A stretch of 64,000 nt of DNA from Clostridiales bacterium (GCA_015056145.1 SVGY01000005.1:62001-126000); one strand, 5' to 3'; shown: positions 16,834 through 25,112, numbered from the stretch's first letter. Numbers and translations: made by a program. Notes: generated from the letters alone by a model not told the origin.

Positions 16834-17838
16834 ATGGAGCCCATGGTCAGCATCTGCACCACCACCTACCAGCACGCCCTGTACATCGAAAAGGCGCTGG
16901 ACAGCTTTCTGATGCAGAAAACCAACTTTCCCTTTGAGATTCTTGTACACGACGACGTTTCCACCGACGGCACCGTGGAGATCCTCAAGCGTTATGCCGA
17001 AAAATACCCGGACATCGTCAAGCCGCTCTTTGAGGAGGAGAATCAGTACTCCAAGGGCGTTCCCATCAACGAGACCTTCAATTTTCCCCGTGCCCGGGGC
17101 AAATACATCGCCCTGTGCGAGGGTGACGACTGCTGGCTGACCGAGGACAAGCTGCAAAAGCAGGTGGACTACATGGAAGCCCATCCGGACTGCACTTTCT
17201 GCTTCACCAACGGCATCATCACCGACGTATCCGGTCAGGCTCCGGACCGGGAATTTGTACCCTACTACGAGGAAGAAAAAGTCTTCTTCCACGGTCAGGA
17301 TCACAGCTACGAGCTGGGCGACATGGCCGGCCTCACCTTTGTGCCCACTGCCAGCTACCTTTTCCCCCGGGCCATATGGGAACGGCTTCACGAGGAATAT
17401 TCCCAAAAGATGTGCGAGCATGGCGACCTGAAAATGCGCCTGTACTTCACCTCCGAGGGGTACGGCCGCTACCTGCATGAATTCAGCTGTCTCTACCGTC
17501 AAAACGTTTCCGGCAGCGCCTTTCAGGTATGGCGCAAGGAAAGCGCCGAGAAAACCGCACGCCGGGCCGCCACCGTATCGGAAATGCTGGACGACCTGAA
17601 CCTGCGCACCGGCGGCAAATACGAGGCTGGTCTCCAGCCCCTGAAAGACCGCTACCTCTTTGTGGCACTCTGGAACACCACCGAAAAACGGCCCCTCTCC
17701 CGCCCGGAACTGCGCCGTGTCTACAAGGGTCTGCCCCTGAAGCAGCGTCTGCGCTGGCGCATCAAGAGGGTCGTACCCAGGAAGCTTATTGATTTTGCGA
17801 AGAGGACTTACTTTTCTTTTCTGAGAAAAGAAAAGTAA
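16834..17838 (+). CDS. Glycosyltransferase family 2 protein
   Basis: A 334-residue GT-A fold glycosyltransferase. The N-terminus VSICTTTYQHALYIEKAL is the usual nucleotide-sugar-binding start; ILVHDDVSTDGT matches the family-2 D-D-x-S-x-D-G-T block; ALCEGDDCWLTEDKLQKQV contains the metal-binding DxD equivalent (EGDDCW) and the following lysine-rich segment. It probably adds a sugar to a surface polysaccharide or glycolipid. No membrane helix is visible. Oddly, the last codons (TYFSFLRKEK) and the stop are supplied by the hairpin of an R3 repeat, so the original C-terminus has probably been replaced or extended. Confidence 0.9.
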   Translation: MEPMVSICTTTYQHALYIEKALDSFLMQKTNFPFEILVHDDVSTDGTVEILKRYAEKYPDIVKPLFEEENQYSKGVPINETFNFPRARGKYIALCEGDDCWLTEDKLQKQVDYMEAHPDCTFCFTNGIITDVSGQAPDREFVPYYEEEKVFFHGQDHSYELGDMAGLTFVPTASYLFPRAIWERLHEEYSQKMCEHGDLKMRLYFTSEGYGRYLHEFSCLYRQNVSGSAFQVWRKESAEKTARRAATVSEMLDDLNLRTGGKYEAGLQPLKDRYLFVALWNTTEKRPLSRPELRRVYKGLPLKQRLRWRIKRVVPRKLIDFAKRTYFSFLRKEK

Positions 17839-18125
17839 GCAAAAGAAAAGCGCAATTTGCTTGAGGGATATTGGGAGTTGGCTTTTCTTCCCGGGGTTGC
17901 ATTCCTCACACGTCCGGGCTTTTCTGAGAAAAGAAAAGCAAGCAAAGGAAAAGCGCAATTTGCTTGAGGGATATTGGAAGTTAGCTTTTCTTCCTGGGGT
18001 TGCATTCCTCACAAATCGGGCTTTTCTGAGAAAAGAAAAGCAAGCAAAGTAAAAGCGCAATTTTGCTTGAGGATACGGGAGTTGGCTTTTCTTCCCGGGA
18101 TTACATTTTCCGCGCAGGCTGGGCT
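17811..18125. repeat. 102-bp tandem repeat (family R3), three units
   Basis: The hairpin CTTTTCTGAGAAAAG recurs at 17816, 17919 and 18021, and a decayed form near 18123, giving a 102-103 bp period. Each hairpin is followed by AAGCAAAGGAAAAGCGCAA, TTGCTTGAGGGATATTGG-type sequence and GCTTTTCTTCCCGGGG. The first hairpin contains the stop codon of the glycosyltransferase at 17836-17838. From 18126 to 18280 I see only AT-rich sequence leading to the next gene. Confidence 0.9.
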
Positions 18126-18280
18126 TTTCATGTCAGGCTTTTTCCGAGAATGATTTTTCTCAAAATGAAAAGCGATCCAACGAAAATCAACCAACATTCG
18201 CAATTCTCCTTCATTCCACCGGAAACAATCCTTCCTTCCCTTTTTCGCTGAAACCATTTCTGCCAAGGAGGCGATCCCCC

Positions 18281-19219
18281 TTGAATTCCGCTCCAACTCC
18301 CATCCATTTCCTTTTCGAGGATGAAAACCACAACCGCATCTACATCAAGCGGGAAGACCTGCTTCCCTTCTCCTTTGGCGGCAACAAAGTGCGCATCGGC
18401 CTTGAGTTGCTTGAGGACATGCGTTCCCAAGGCTGCGATCATCTCATCGCCTATGGCAACGCCCGCTCCAATCTGTGCCGGGTACTGAGCAATCTCTGCG
18501 CCGGGCAGGGCATTCCCTGCACCATTCTCTCCCCCGCTGACGACGACGGCACCGTCAGCGAAAGCTTTAATCAGCGCATGTGTCTTTCCTTTGGGGCGGA
18601 AATTGTACCCTGTCTGAAAACGGGAGTGAAGGCCACGGTGGAAGCCGCTCTCGCAAAAAGCAGAGCGTCAGGCCGCAAGCCTTACTACATCTACGGCAAT
18701 TCGCTGGGCGACGGCAATCTCATCACCCCTGTGAAAGCCTACCGCAAGGTATGGGATGAACTGCTTTCCCAGCAGGCGCAGCTGAACCTTTCCTTTGACC
18801 ATCTGTTCCACGCTTCCGGCACCGGCATGACCCAGTCCGGCCTCATCTGCGGCCAGCTGCAGCAGGGCGGCGGGACGTCCATCCATGGCATTTCCATCGC
18901 CCGCAGCACGGAAAACGGCACCGCCCACATCCTGCGTTACATCCGTGCCTTCATGGGGGACGAAGCCATTGCCCCGGCCATCGACTTTGTGGATGACTAC
19001 GCCATGAGCTACGGCATTTTCTCTCCGGAGATGGCAGATTGCGCTTCCCGCATGATGCGCCTCTACGGCCTGCCGCTGGATCTGACCTACACCGGCAAGG
19101 CCTTCTACGGCATGCTGGAAGAAATCCGCCGGCGGGGATATCGGGCGCAGAACGTGCTGTTTGTGCACACCGGCGGAACACCGTTGTTTTTTGATAAAGT
19201 TGGGGTATCCATTCTCTGA
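18281..19219 (+). CDS. PLP-dependent D-cysteine desulfhydrase / ACC deaminase family protein
   Basis: A 312-residue fold-type II PLP enzyme. The internal aldimine lysine is expected in LLPFSFGGNKVR, preceded by IYIKREDL, exactly the family pattern. HASGTGMTQSGLICG is the phosphate-binding loop with the usual G-x-G-x-T order, and FVHTGGTPLFF is the conserved C-terminal motif. Members remove sulphide from D-cysteine or open the ring of aminocyclopropane carboxylate; I cannot tell which. I use a TTG start at 18281 because AAGGAGG lies 9 bases upstream and no ATG is close. Two terminators follow. Confidence 0.88.
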   Translation: MNSAPTPIHFLFEDENHNRIYIKREDLLPFSFGGNKVRIGLELLEDMRSQGCDHLIAYGNARSNLCRVLSNLCAGQGIPCTILSPADDDGTVSESFNQRMCLSFGAEIVPCLKTGVKATVEAALAKSRASGRKPYYIYGNSLGDGNLITPVKAYRKVWDELLSQQAQLNLSFDHLFHASGTGMTQSGLICGQLQQGGGTSIHGISIARSTENGTAHILRYIRAFMGDEAIAPAIDFVDDYAMSYGIFSPEMADCASRMMRLYGLPLDLTYTGKAFYGMLEEIRRRGYRAQNVLFVHTGGTPLFFDKVGVSIL

Positions 19220-19240
19220 TGAAAATCAAGAACATCATGC

Positions 19241-19280
19241 AACAAGCCCCACGCATTTCAAGTATGCGTAGGGCTTGTTA
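19241..19280 (+). terminator. Hairpin terminator after the PLP enzyme
   Basis: AACAAGCCC-ACGCAT pairs with ATGCGT-GGGCTTGTT around a 7-base loop, 21 bases after the stop; the T-tract is weak. Confidence 0.7.
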
Positions 19281-19303
19281 TTGCAATCACATGATTTTCT
19301 TAT

Positions 19304-19336
19304 AAAAGGCTGTGCCTAAAAATCTGCACAGCCTTT
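19304..19336. terminator. Bidirectional terminator between convergent genes
   Basis: AAAAGGCTGTGC and GCACAGCCTTTT form 12-base arms. The A/T flanks suit both the plus-strand PLP gene and the minus-strand frr operon. Confidence 0.85.
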
Positions 19337-19361
19337 TCTGTCATATTATTCTTCCCCGCCC

Positions 19362-19619
19362 TCACTCCTGATTCCACAGCCCGGTCAGAAAACGGGCTAC
19401 GATCAGGCGGCGGCCGTCTTCCTCCACACGGATCACCCTTGTGGAGGCGTAGCCCTGCTCTTCGCCTTCGGGGGTGCGGTAGGCATCCTCCGGACAGGGT
19501 TTCTGGCGGGGCGGGGCGGCGGTGGGTACTACTTCCACATCCACGATGCCGCTGGCGGCAAGCACGCCCAGGGCGGCGGCAGTGGGCAGCCCCAAAAGAT
19601 GGTCAAAGGTGCGGCGCAT
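19362..19619 (-). CDS. Small hypothetical protein coupled to frr
   Basis: An 85-residue protein I do not recognise. The N-terminal half is helical and Ala/Leu-rich (TAAALGVLAASGIVDVEVV), followed by a Pro-rich turn and a beta-like end (TRVIRVEEDGRRLIVARFL). The ATG overlaps the frr stop by one base and uses a GGAGG inside the frr 3' end, so translation is coupled and the gene is probably real. The AASG-x-x-VEVV-x-TAAP pattern faintly resembles a PASTA-like beta unit, but this is weak. Confidence 0.6.
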   Translation of the reverse strand: MRRTFDHLLGLPTAAALGVLAASGIVDVEVVPTAAPPRQKPCPEDAYRTPEGEEQGYASTRVIRVEEDGRRLIVARFLTGLWNQE

Positions 19620-20176
19620 CAGACCTCCATGATCTCCTTTTCCTTCTGGGCGCTGATCTGGTCGATACCCTTGATGGCCTCGTCGGTGGCTTCCTGCATC
19701 TTCTTTTCGGCCTTGGCACGGTCGTCCTCGGTGATGGAGCTGTCCTTTTCCAGCTTCTTGAACTGTTCCATAGCATCACGACGGATGGAACGGATGGCAA
19801 CCTTGGCCTCTTCTGCGCCCTTGCGCACCAGCTTGGTCAGTTCCTTACGGCGTTCTTCGTTCAGTTCCGGGATCACCAGGCGGATCAGCTTGCCGTCGTT
19901 GGAGGGGTTCAGGCCCAGGTCGCTCTTGAGGATGGCCTTCTCCACCAGGGGCAGAGCCTTCTGGTCCCAAACGCTGACCACCAGCATGCGGGGTTCAGGG
20001 GAAGATACGTTGCCCATCTGGGTCAGGGGAGTCTGCACGCCGTAGTAATCCACCATCACACGGTCCAGCAGCTGGGGGTTGGCCCGGCCGGCACGGATGG
20101 AGCGAAGGTCGGTCTGATAAACGGAAGTGGTTTTCTGCATTTTTTCCTTGGCAGTTTCGATAACTTGACGATACAT
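19619..20176 (-). CDS. frr: Ribosome recycling factor
   Basis: RRF, with EF-G, splits the post-termination ribosome in the cytoplasm. The 185-residue length is standard. Family blocks are DLRSIRAGRANPQLLDRVMVDYYG-like near the N-terminus (RAGRANP), SPEPRMLVVSVWD, DLGLNPSNDGK and the C-terminal KKLEKDSSITEDD. The ATG at 20176 is 6 bases after GGGAGGA; the frame is open upstream without a start signal. frr usually follows pyrH and tsf; here it has its own promoter and lies after an unrelated HAD gene, so it has been separated from that group. Confidence 0.97.
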   Translation of the reverse strand: MYRQVIETAKEKMQKTTSVYQTDLRSIRAGRANPQLLDRVMVDYYGVQTPLTQMGNVSSPEPRMLVVSVWDQKALPLVEKAILKSDLGLNPSNDGKLIRLVIPELNEERRKELTKLVRKGAEEAKVAIRSIRRDAMEQFKKLEKDSSITEDDRAKAEKKMQEATDEAIKGIDQISAQKEKEIMEV

Positions 20177-20236
20177 TGGGGTTCCTCCCTTGAATAAAAA
20201 TATGATGTAACCTGCGTTACAGAAAGTTCTGCAATC

Positions 20237-20265
20237 ATTGTAACCCACGGCGGGAAAAATGGCAA
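20237..20265 (-). promoter_or_regulatory. Sigma-A promoter of frr
   Basis: On the minus strand TTGCCA, 17 bases, TACAAT, ending 60 bases before the frr start. Confidence 0.65.
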
Positions 20266-20287
20266 GAAGAAAGAATGCATTCCGCCA

Positions 20288-20971
20288 CTATTTTTCCAGG
20301 ATAATCTTCCGGGCGGCCTCCAGTGTGGATACCGCATAATTTGCCCCGTGTTTTTCCGGGATATTGCCTTCGTGGTTGATGAAAATGCTGTCCACGCCTG
20401 CTTTTTTTGCGGCGGGGATATCGGCGGTAACGCTGTCCCCCAGCAAAACGGCCTCCCCGGGCTTTGCGCCGGCCATTTTCAGGGCCTCAAACACCATGGC
20501 GGGGTCGGGCTTGGAAGCGCCCACTTCCTCGCTGATGACCAGCCCTGCAATATACGGCGCCAGCACGGAGCTTTCAAACCGGGAATGCTGCACCCGGGCA
20601 AGGCCGTTGGTTACAAGGTAGATGGGCATGGCCGCCGATACTTCCCGGCAGAACTCCAGAGCTCCCGGCAGAAGAATCTGCTGCATACCCAGCCTGCTTT
20701 CGTAAAACTCACTGATCTCGTGGGGATTGCCTGTGAGGCCTGCCCGCTCCATGAATATCTTAAAGCGTTCCCAGCGAAGACGGGTCTGGTCGGTTTCGCC
20801 CCTCTCCAGCCGCTTCCACTGCTCGTCATTGGCGTGATGGTAGCACAGCACGTTTTCCTCCGTTACCGGGAAGGAAAAATGCTGAAAGGTTTCCCGGATG
20901 GCGTTGCGTTCCCCGGCCTTGAAATCAAACAATGTGCCGTCCGCATCGGACAGAAGGACCTGGTACTTCAT
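20288..20971 (-). CDS. HAD family hydrolase, YjjG-like nucleotidase
   Basis: A 227-residue haloacid dehalogenase-type phosphatase. Motif I is LLSDADGTLFDF with DxD in the variant D-A-D; motif II is the threonine in YLVTNGLARVQ; motif III is the lysine in GASKPDPAMVF and motif IV is LLGDSVTADIPAAKKAG. The pattern, including the TNG and the cap length, fits the YjjG group, which dephosphorylates pyrimidine nucleotides including non-canonical ones. It overlaps the flavin reductase gene upstream by four bases (ATGA), so the two are co-transcribed. Confidence 0.88.
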   Translation of the reverse strand: MKYQVLLSDADGTLFDFKAGERNAIRETFQHFSFPVTEENVLCYHHANDEQWKRLERGETDQTRLRWERFKIFMERAGLTGNPHEISEFYESRLGMQQILLPGALEFCREVSAAMPIYLVTNGLARVQHSRFESSVLAPYIAGLVISEEVGASKPDPAMVFEALKMAGAKPGEAVLLGDSVTADIPAAKKAGVDSIFINHEGNIPEKHGANYAVSTLEAARKIILEK

Positions 20972-21594
20972 TTCTTCATCCCCCGGCGTTCAAGGGCTTC
21001 GGGCGATGCTACGGAATAACCAAAAAATCCCTGGCTTTCCCCTATGCTATGATATTTTCCGTGAATGTAGCAAACCAGTTCCATGTCTTCCTCCCGGATG
21101 GAGCCGGATTCCGTGAAATAGCGGTCCGCCACATGGGTTTCCAGCACTTCTGCCAGGAACAAATCATGGCTGCCCAGTTCGATAACCTGCTTCACCTTGC
21201 AGCTGAGGAAGGCGGGAGCTTCCCCGATGGCCGGGGCGGTGGAAAGAGGCTCGGCCTTGACGGGGGTAAGGCCGCAGGCTTCAAACTTGTCCACCTCACG
21301 GCCGCTCTTGACGCCGCAGAAGTCCATCTTTTCGCAAAGTTCTTTTCCGATAAGGTTCAGGGTGAACTCGCCGGTATTGGAAATAATTTCATGGCTGAGG
21401 CGGCTCTTGCGGATGCTGACGGAAACCATGGGCGGCTTGGAGCAAACCACACCGGCCCAGGCAATGGTAATCAGGTTGGGTTTATGGCCGTTTTCCGGAT
21501 CGGCGCAGCCCAGCAGCACGGCGGGGATGGGCGAAAGATAGGTGGTAGCGCCAATCTGTCGGAATTTGTTTTCAGCGTTCTCAAAATGAGCCAT
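20968..21594 (-). CDS. Flavin reductase family protein
   Basis: A 208-residue protein of the FMN-binding split-barrel flavin reductase group. Characteristic blocks are YLSPIPAVLLGC near the N-terminus, NLITIAWAGVVCSKPPMVSVSIR and TGEFTLNLIGKELCEKMDFCG, which surround the FMN site. Members reduce flavins or serve as flavin-dependent enzymes with unknown substrates. The ATG at 21594 is 6 bases after GGGGAGGA and has its own promoter at 21628-21656. It is the first gene of a two-gene operon with the HAD phosphatase. Confidence 0.88.
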   Translation of the reverse strand: MAHFENAENKFRQIGATTYLSPIPAVLLGCADPENGHKPNLITIAWAGVVCSKPPMVSVSIRKSRLSHEIISNTGEFTLNLIGKELCEKMDFCGVKSGREVDKFEACGLTPVKAEPLSTAPAIGEAPAFLSCKVKQVIELGSHDLFLAEVLETHVADRYFTESGSIREEDMELVCYIHGKYHSIGESQGFFGYSVASPEALERRGMKK

Positions 21595-21608
21595 TTGGAA
21601 TCCTCCCC

Positions 21609-21637
21609 TTGTATCCTGTTTTAGAAAAGTGTACAAT
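21609..21637 (+). promoter_or_regulatory. Plus-strand promoter overlapping the divergent promoter
   Basis: TTGTAT, 17 bases, TACAAT. Its -10 overlaps the -10 of the minus-strand flavin reductase promoter by two bases. Distance to the ATG at 21679 is 41 bases. Confidence 0.6.
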
Positions 21638-21656
21638 GAAAGCCCAAAACTGTCAA
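21628..21656 (-). promoter_or_regulatory. Promoter of the flavin reductase-HAD operon
   Basis: Minus strand TTGACA, 17 bases, TACACT, ending 33 bases before the ATG at 21594. Confidence 0.65.
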
Positions 21657-21678
21657 CAAAGGAAAGGTGGTACAAAGG

Positions 21679-22578
21679 ATGTATGCGGGCCCTTATCGTC
21701 GCCGAAGAATGAACAAGCGCCGTCGCTTCCGTTTCCCTCTGAAAACAGTACTGCTGCTGCTTGTTCTCCTTGCGCTGCTCCTGTACCCCTTTATAGAGGC
21801 CGGACGCAGCCCCGCCGTGGATCGGCACACCCTGCAGATTGCCAATCTGGATCCCAACCTGAAGAACCTGAAAATCGTCTATGTAAGCGACATTCACCAA
21901 TGCCTGTGGTTTTCCCAGGGCCGGGTGAACGAGCTCGTGAACCAGATCAACGGCCTCAGCCCGGATATCGTCATCCTTGGCGGCGACTATGCCACCGACA
22001 GCTACAGCGCCATAGAGTTTTTTGAAAACCTGCCGCCCATCACCGCACGCATCGGCACCTATGCAGTGCTTGGCGGCAAGGATCGCAACGGCCCGCCCAC
22101 AAACCTTTCCAGGCTTATCGGCGTTATCAGCGGCAAGGGCATTACCCCGCTTGTGAATAACCTGGTCACCGTAAAGCGGGGCAAGAGCCCCATCACCATC
22201 GTGGGCGTGGACGATCTCTATTACGGCGATGCGGATGTAGGCGGCGTTGCATGCCAGGTGAAGGAATCCGACTTTGTCATCTTCGCCGGCCATAACCCGG
22301 ACCTGATGGAGGAAATGCTCAAAGCCCGGGGCAGCGACGGGGATAACCACTGGTTTGATATCGCCCTTTTCGGCTCCACTCACGGCGGTCAGATCAACTT
22401 CTTCCGCAAAACTCCCTTCTACCAGCTCAGGCCCAAGGAGGGCGCGCGCTACCTCAGCGGCTGGCTGGAGGAAAACCGTGCCTCCATTCTCATCAGCCGG
22501 GGCGTGGGTACCTCCTACTTCCCCATCCGGCTTTTCGCCCGGCCTCAGATTCACCTCATCACCCTCAAAGGGCGATGA
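21679..22578 (+). CDS. Membrane-anchored metallophosphoesterase
   Basis: A 299-residue calcineurin-like phosphoesterase with a basic N-terminus (YRRRRMNKRRRFR) and one transmembrane helix (TVLLLLVLLALLLYPFI), so the domain lies outside. Metal motifs are VYVSDIHQ (D-x-H), ILGGDYATD (G-G-D), and FAGHNPD and FGSTHGGQ for the later histidines. The expected GNHD motif reads VLGGKDRNG, so the asparagine and histidine appear changed. It resembles YkuE-like proteins. The ATG at 21679 is 8 bases after GGAAAGGTGG; a GTG at 21667 is in frame but precedes that site. Confidence 0.82.
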   Translation: MYAGPYRRRRMNKRRRFRFPLKTVLLLLVLLALLLYPFIEAGRSPAVDRHTLQIANLDPNLKNLKIVYVSDIHQCLWFSQGRVNELVNQINGLSPDIVILGGDYATDSYSAIEFFENLPPITARIGTYAVLGGKDRNGPPTNLSRLIGVISGKGITPLVNNLVTVKRGKSPITIVGVDDLYYGDADVGGVACQVKESDFVIFAGHNPDLMEEMLKARGSDGDNHWFDIALFGSTHGGQINFFRKTPFYQLRPKEGARYLSGWLEENRASILISRGVGTSYFPIRLFARPQIHLITLKGR

Positions 22579-22617
22579 GCCTCCCCTGAAAATTTTACAT
22601 CTTATGACGGGCAGGGC

Positions 22618-22646
22618 TTGCTTTTTTTCCCTGTCGGTGCTATCAT
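22618..22646 (+). promoter_or_regulatory. Promoter of secG
   Basis: TTGCTT, 17 bases, TATCAT, ending 31 bases before the ATG. Confidence 0.65.
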
Positions 22647-22677
22647 AATAGATACATCTGCTAAGGAGGGACCCCCA

Positions 22678-22902
22678 ATGAGTGTGGTAGTTGGCATTCT
22701 GCTTATCATAGCTGCTTTGGTCATGGTTGTTACTGTTTTGCTGCAGAGCAGCGAAAAGGCCGGCATTGGCGCTGTAAGCGGCGCAGCCGAAACTTTCTTC
22801 GGCAAGAACAAGGCCAGCGGCATGGAAGCAAAGCTGGCCCTGATCACCAAGATCAGCGCTGCCGTCTTTGTAGTACTGTGCATCGTTTTCATGTTCCTGT
22901 AA
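22678..22902 (+). CDS. secG: Preprotein translocase subunit SecG
   Basis: A 74-residue protein with two membrane helices, the small SecG subunit that assists SecA cycling in the SecYEG channel. The first helix is VVGILLIIAALVMVVTVLLQ, followed by the conserved cytoplasmic loop QSSEKAGIGAVSGAAETFFGKNKA, which carries the family G-x-(I/L)-(S/G)-G pattern, and the second helix is ISAAVFVVLCIVFMFL. AAGGAGG precedes the ATG. It has its own promoter and a strong terminator and is therefore monocistronic; rnr, often downstream in Bacillota, is absent. Confidence 0.95.
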   Translation: MSVVVGILLIIAALVMVVTVLLQSSEKAGIGAVSGAAETFFGKNKASGMEAKLALITKISAAVFVVLCIVFMFL

Positions 22903-22930
22903 TTTTCAGGAAAGCATACGCACTGCAAAC

Positions 22931-22970
22931 AAAAAAACCGGGTTTGTCTTCGGGACAATCCCGGTTTTTT
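22931..22970 (+). terminator. Rho-independent terminator of secG
   Basis: ACCGGG-TTGTC paired with GACAA-CCCGGT around a TTCG-containing loop, followed by TTTTTT. Confidence 0.9.
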
Positions 22971-22971
22971 G

Positions 22972-23000
22972 TTGATTGTTATCGAAAAAAATGCTACTAT
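22972..23000 (+). promoter_or_regulatory. Promoter of the transglutaminase-like gene
   Basis: TTGATT, 17 bases, TACTAT, starting directly after the secG terminator T-tract. Confidence 0.5.
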
Positions 23001-23058
23001 TTTTATGAATCTTGAATGATATTCAATTTCACATCTTTATTCCAAGGAAGTGTTTCGT

Positions 23059-24918
23059 GTGATCTGTGCAGCCCTTTCCAAAAAGAAGAAAAGAAGCTCT
23101 CTTCGCACCATTTTCATGCTGATTCTCTACAGCGTCATCCTCCTTACCGGCTATGAGTACGTTACCAATGCGGAATTCCGGCAAAGCGTGAACGACGGCG
23201 TCAGCGGATTTGTTACCCGTACCGGTGAATATATTTCTTCCCTGAAGGATAAAGACGGCCCTGGCTTTTCCATGGATGGGCTATTCGCAGCTATCTCCGG
23301 GGAGGAGGATAAGTCCCTCGCCGCATCCACCGGCAGTGTACCCACCCCAACAAAAAAGCCCTCTTCTACCCGCAAACCCTTCTCATCCAATTTCTACACA
23401 GGCAGCGGAACCTCAACGACCTCCTCCATCAGCACCCGGGATGATCTGGTCGCTGCAATCAAAGAAAAGTCGGCGGATAAGCCCACCAGCATTTACATTT
23501 CTCTTTCCCCGTTTCTGTACAACATGGCGGAAGACCGGGACTGGCTTACGGAAGTCATCTACGATGCAGGCATACGTCATTCCACTTGGACACGCCGCAG
23601 CTCAGCCGGCTCCTACTCCATCACCTTTAATGAAATCACCTACATGGATGCCATAAGCTGCACCAGCGTTACCCATTTTGAAAACCTGCTGAAAGGGGCA
23701 AAAGAAACCGGCACCCTCTCTATCCGGCCCAGTCCAGAGCTTTATGCGCAGCTGAAGGAAAACGACTATGCGCTTGTTTACGCCATCGAAGGCAAGGCAG
23801 GCATCATTGACGGCACCTTCACTTCCTATAAGGAACCTTACCGTGTGTTTGAATTCAAGGATTTGGTCTTTGCAGACAACTTCCACAAAGTAACATCGGT
23901 GGATCAGGTGAAGCAGTGCCTGTACGAAAGCTCCAAGCGAGGCGATACCTCCATCGCCCTTTATTGCAGCGAAGACACTCTCTACAACCGTCTCACGGGC
24001 CGCAATGCGTTTACCTCCGATACCAGCGTTGTTTCCGTTATAGCTCAAAACTGCGGTATTTCTCATCCCAATTTTCTATTTAATGAAAGTAAGAATCTGA
24101 TCTATTCCACTAATCTGGGCTACCAACCCGGCGTACGCATCGCCTTCCTTGCCAAAAACGGACAGCTCAGCAAACTGACGCCTGCCGAGCGTGCCCTTTA
24201 CGACCGTGCCATGCTGATGGCAAACCGCTGCAAGGCTACTTCCTCCGATGATTACGAATTGGTGATGAGCATCTGCACGGAAATCTCCACCAGCGCCAGC
24301 TATCAGTATTGCGAGGACGAGGATTGCGGCGGCTGTGAACGGGACAACGCCTACGGCGTGCTGATGCAGGGCAGCGGCGAATGCGACAGCTACACCGATG
24401 CCTTCTACCTGGTTGCAAGCCTCGCCGGACTGAATGTGGGCTACCAGCTTGGTCATGTCAACGAAGAATATTATGGAAAGCTCAGCGATAACAACCACGT
24501 CTGGAACACTGTAACCCTGAACGGCAATACCTATTTTCTGGATATGACCTGGGCCGATGACGATTCCGACACCCATCCCTTGGAAAAGAACTGGATCCTT
24601 GCGGGTAGCGACCTGATGCAGCACAGCCACATATGGAATAAGGATCTTCTCCTGAAACCCATTTCTGTCACCAGCAGAAAGTATTTCCCCTTCTACCGTG
24701 AAAACTGCACCTTTGGTTCACCCATGGATGCTGCCAGCTACATCCGCAGTCAGGCAAAAAAAGGCGCCGCTTCCGTGGATGTTATGCTTATTATGAAAAA
24801 CAACACCTCCGAAGAAGAACTTGCACAGCAGATTCTGGACGGACTGCATCTGGGCGGTTCCTATCTTCATCGCAGTATCGGCAATCATTTCTTCTTTACT
24901 TATTATTTCGCCAAATGA
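23059..24918 (+). CDS. Transglutaminase-like domain membrane protein
   Basis: A 619-residue protein with a basic N-terminus, one membrane helix (IFMLILYSVILLTGY) and a Ser/Thr/Pro-rich linker, so the bulk is extracellular. The C-terminal third holds a transglutaminase/protease-like domain: the cysteine in GSGECDSYTDAF, the histidine in NNHVWNTV and the aspartate in FLDMTWADD give the Cys-His-Asp triad. A CEDEDCGGCE cluster before it may bind metal or form disulphides. The central region (residues about 130-400) has no domain I know. I start at GTG 23059, 6 bases after AAGGAAG; GTG 23050 overlaps that site. Confidence 0.8.
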   Translation: MICAALSKKKKRSSLRTIFMLILYSVILLTGYEYVTNAEFRQSVNDGVSGFVTRTGEYISSLKDKDGPGFSMDGLFAAISGEEDKSLAASTGSVPTPTKKPSSTRKPFSSNFYTGSGTSTTSSISTRDDLVAAIKEKSADKPTSIYISLSPFLYNMAEDRDWLTEVIYDAGIRHSTWTRRSSAGSYSITFNEITYMDAISCTSVTHFENLLKGAKETGTLSIRPSPELYAQLKENDYALVYAIEGKAGIIDGTFTSYKEPYRVFEFKDLVFADNFHKVTSVDQVKQCLYESSKRGDTSIALYCSEDTLYNRLTGRNAFTSDTSVVSVIAQNCGISHPNFLFNESKNLIYSTNLGYQPGVRIAFLAKNGQLSKLTPAERALYDRAMLMANRCKATSSDDYELVMSICTEISTSASYQYCEDEDCGGCERDNAYGVLMQGSGECDSYTDAFYLVASLAGLNVGYQLGHVNEEYYGKLSDNNHVWNTVTLNGNTYFLDMTWADDDSDTHPLEKNWILAGSDLMQHSHIWNKDLLLKPISVTSRKYFPFYRENCTFGSPMDAASYIRSQAKKGAASVDVMLIMKNNTSEEELAQQILDGLHLGGSYLHRSIGNHFFFTYYFAK

Positions 24919-24952
24919 TCCAAAGGACAGCCGGAAAGTTGCCGCCTCAGAC

Positions 24953-25112
24953 TGTTGAAAAAACCATAGGTATCGATCAGAGTCGCACATCTTGCTCCTA
25001 CGGTGCTTGCTGTGCTTGCTGAAAAGGGCTGCGGCGCAAGGTTTGTGGGCTCTGCCCACACCCGGCAGGGGGATGATCCCCCTGCACCCCACACTTTTTG
25101 ACACCCCGAGGG
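24953..25112. repeat. Diverged single copy of the 189-bp R4 repeat
   Basis: Shares the order of landmarks with the array at 1966-2749: TTGAAAAA, a (T/G)CCGCA/TCGCAC-ATCTTGC block, CGGTGCT(T/C)GCTGTGCTT, GCTGCGGC, GTGGGCTCTGCCCACACCC and GGCAGGGGGATGATCCCCC. The 5' half has many substitutions. It follows a gene stop by about 35 bases. Confidence 0.85.
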
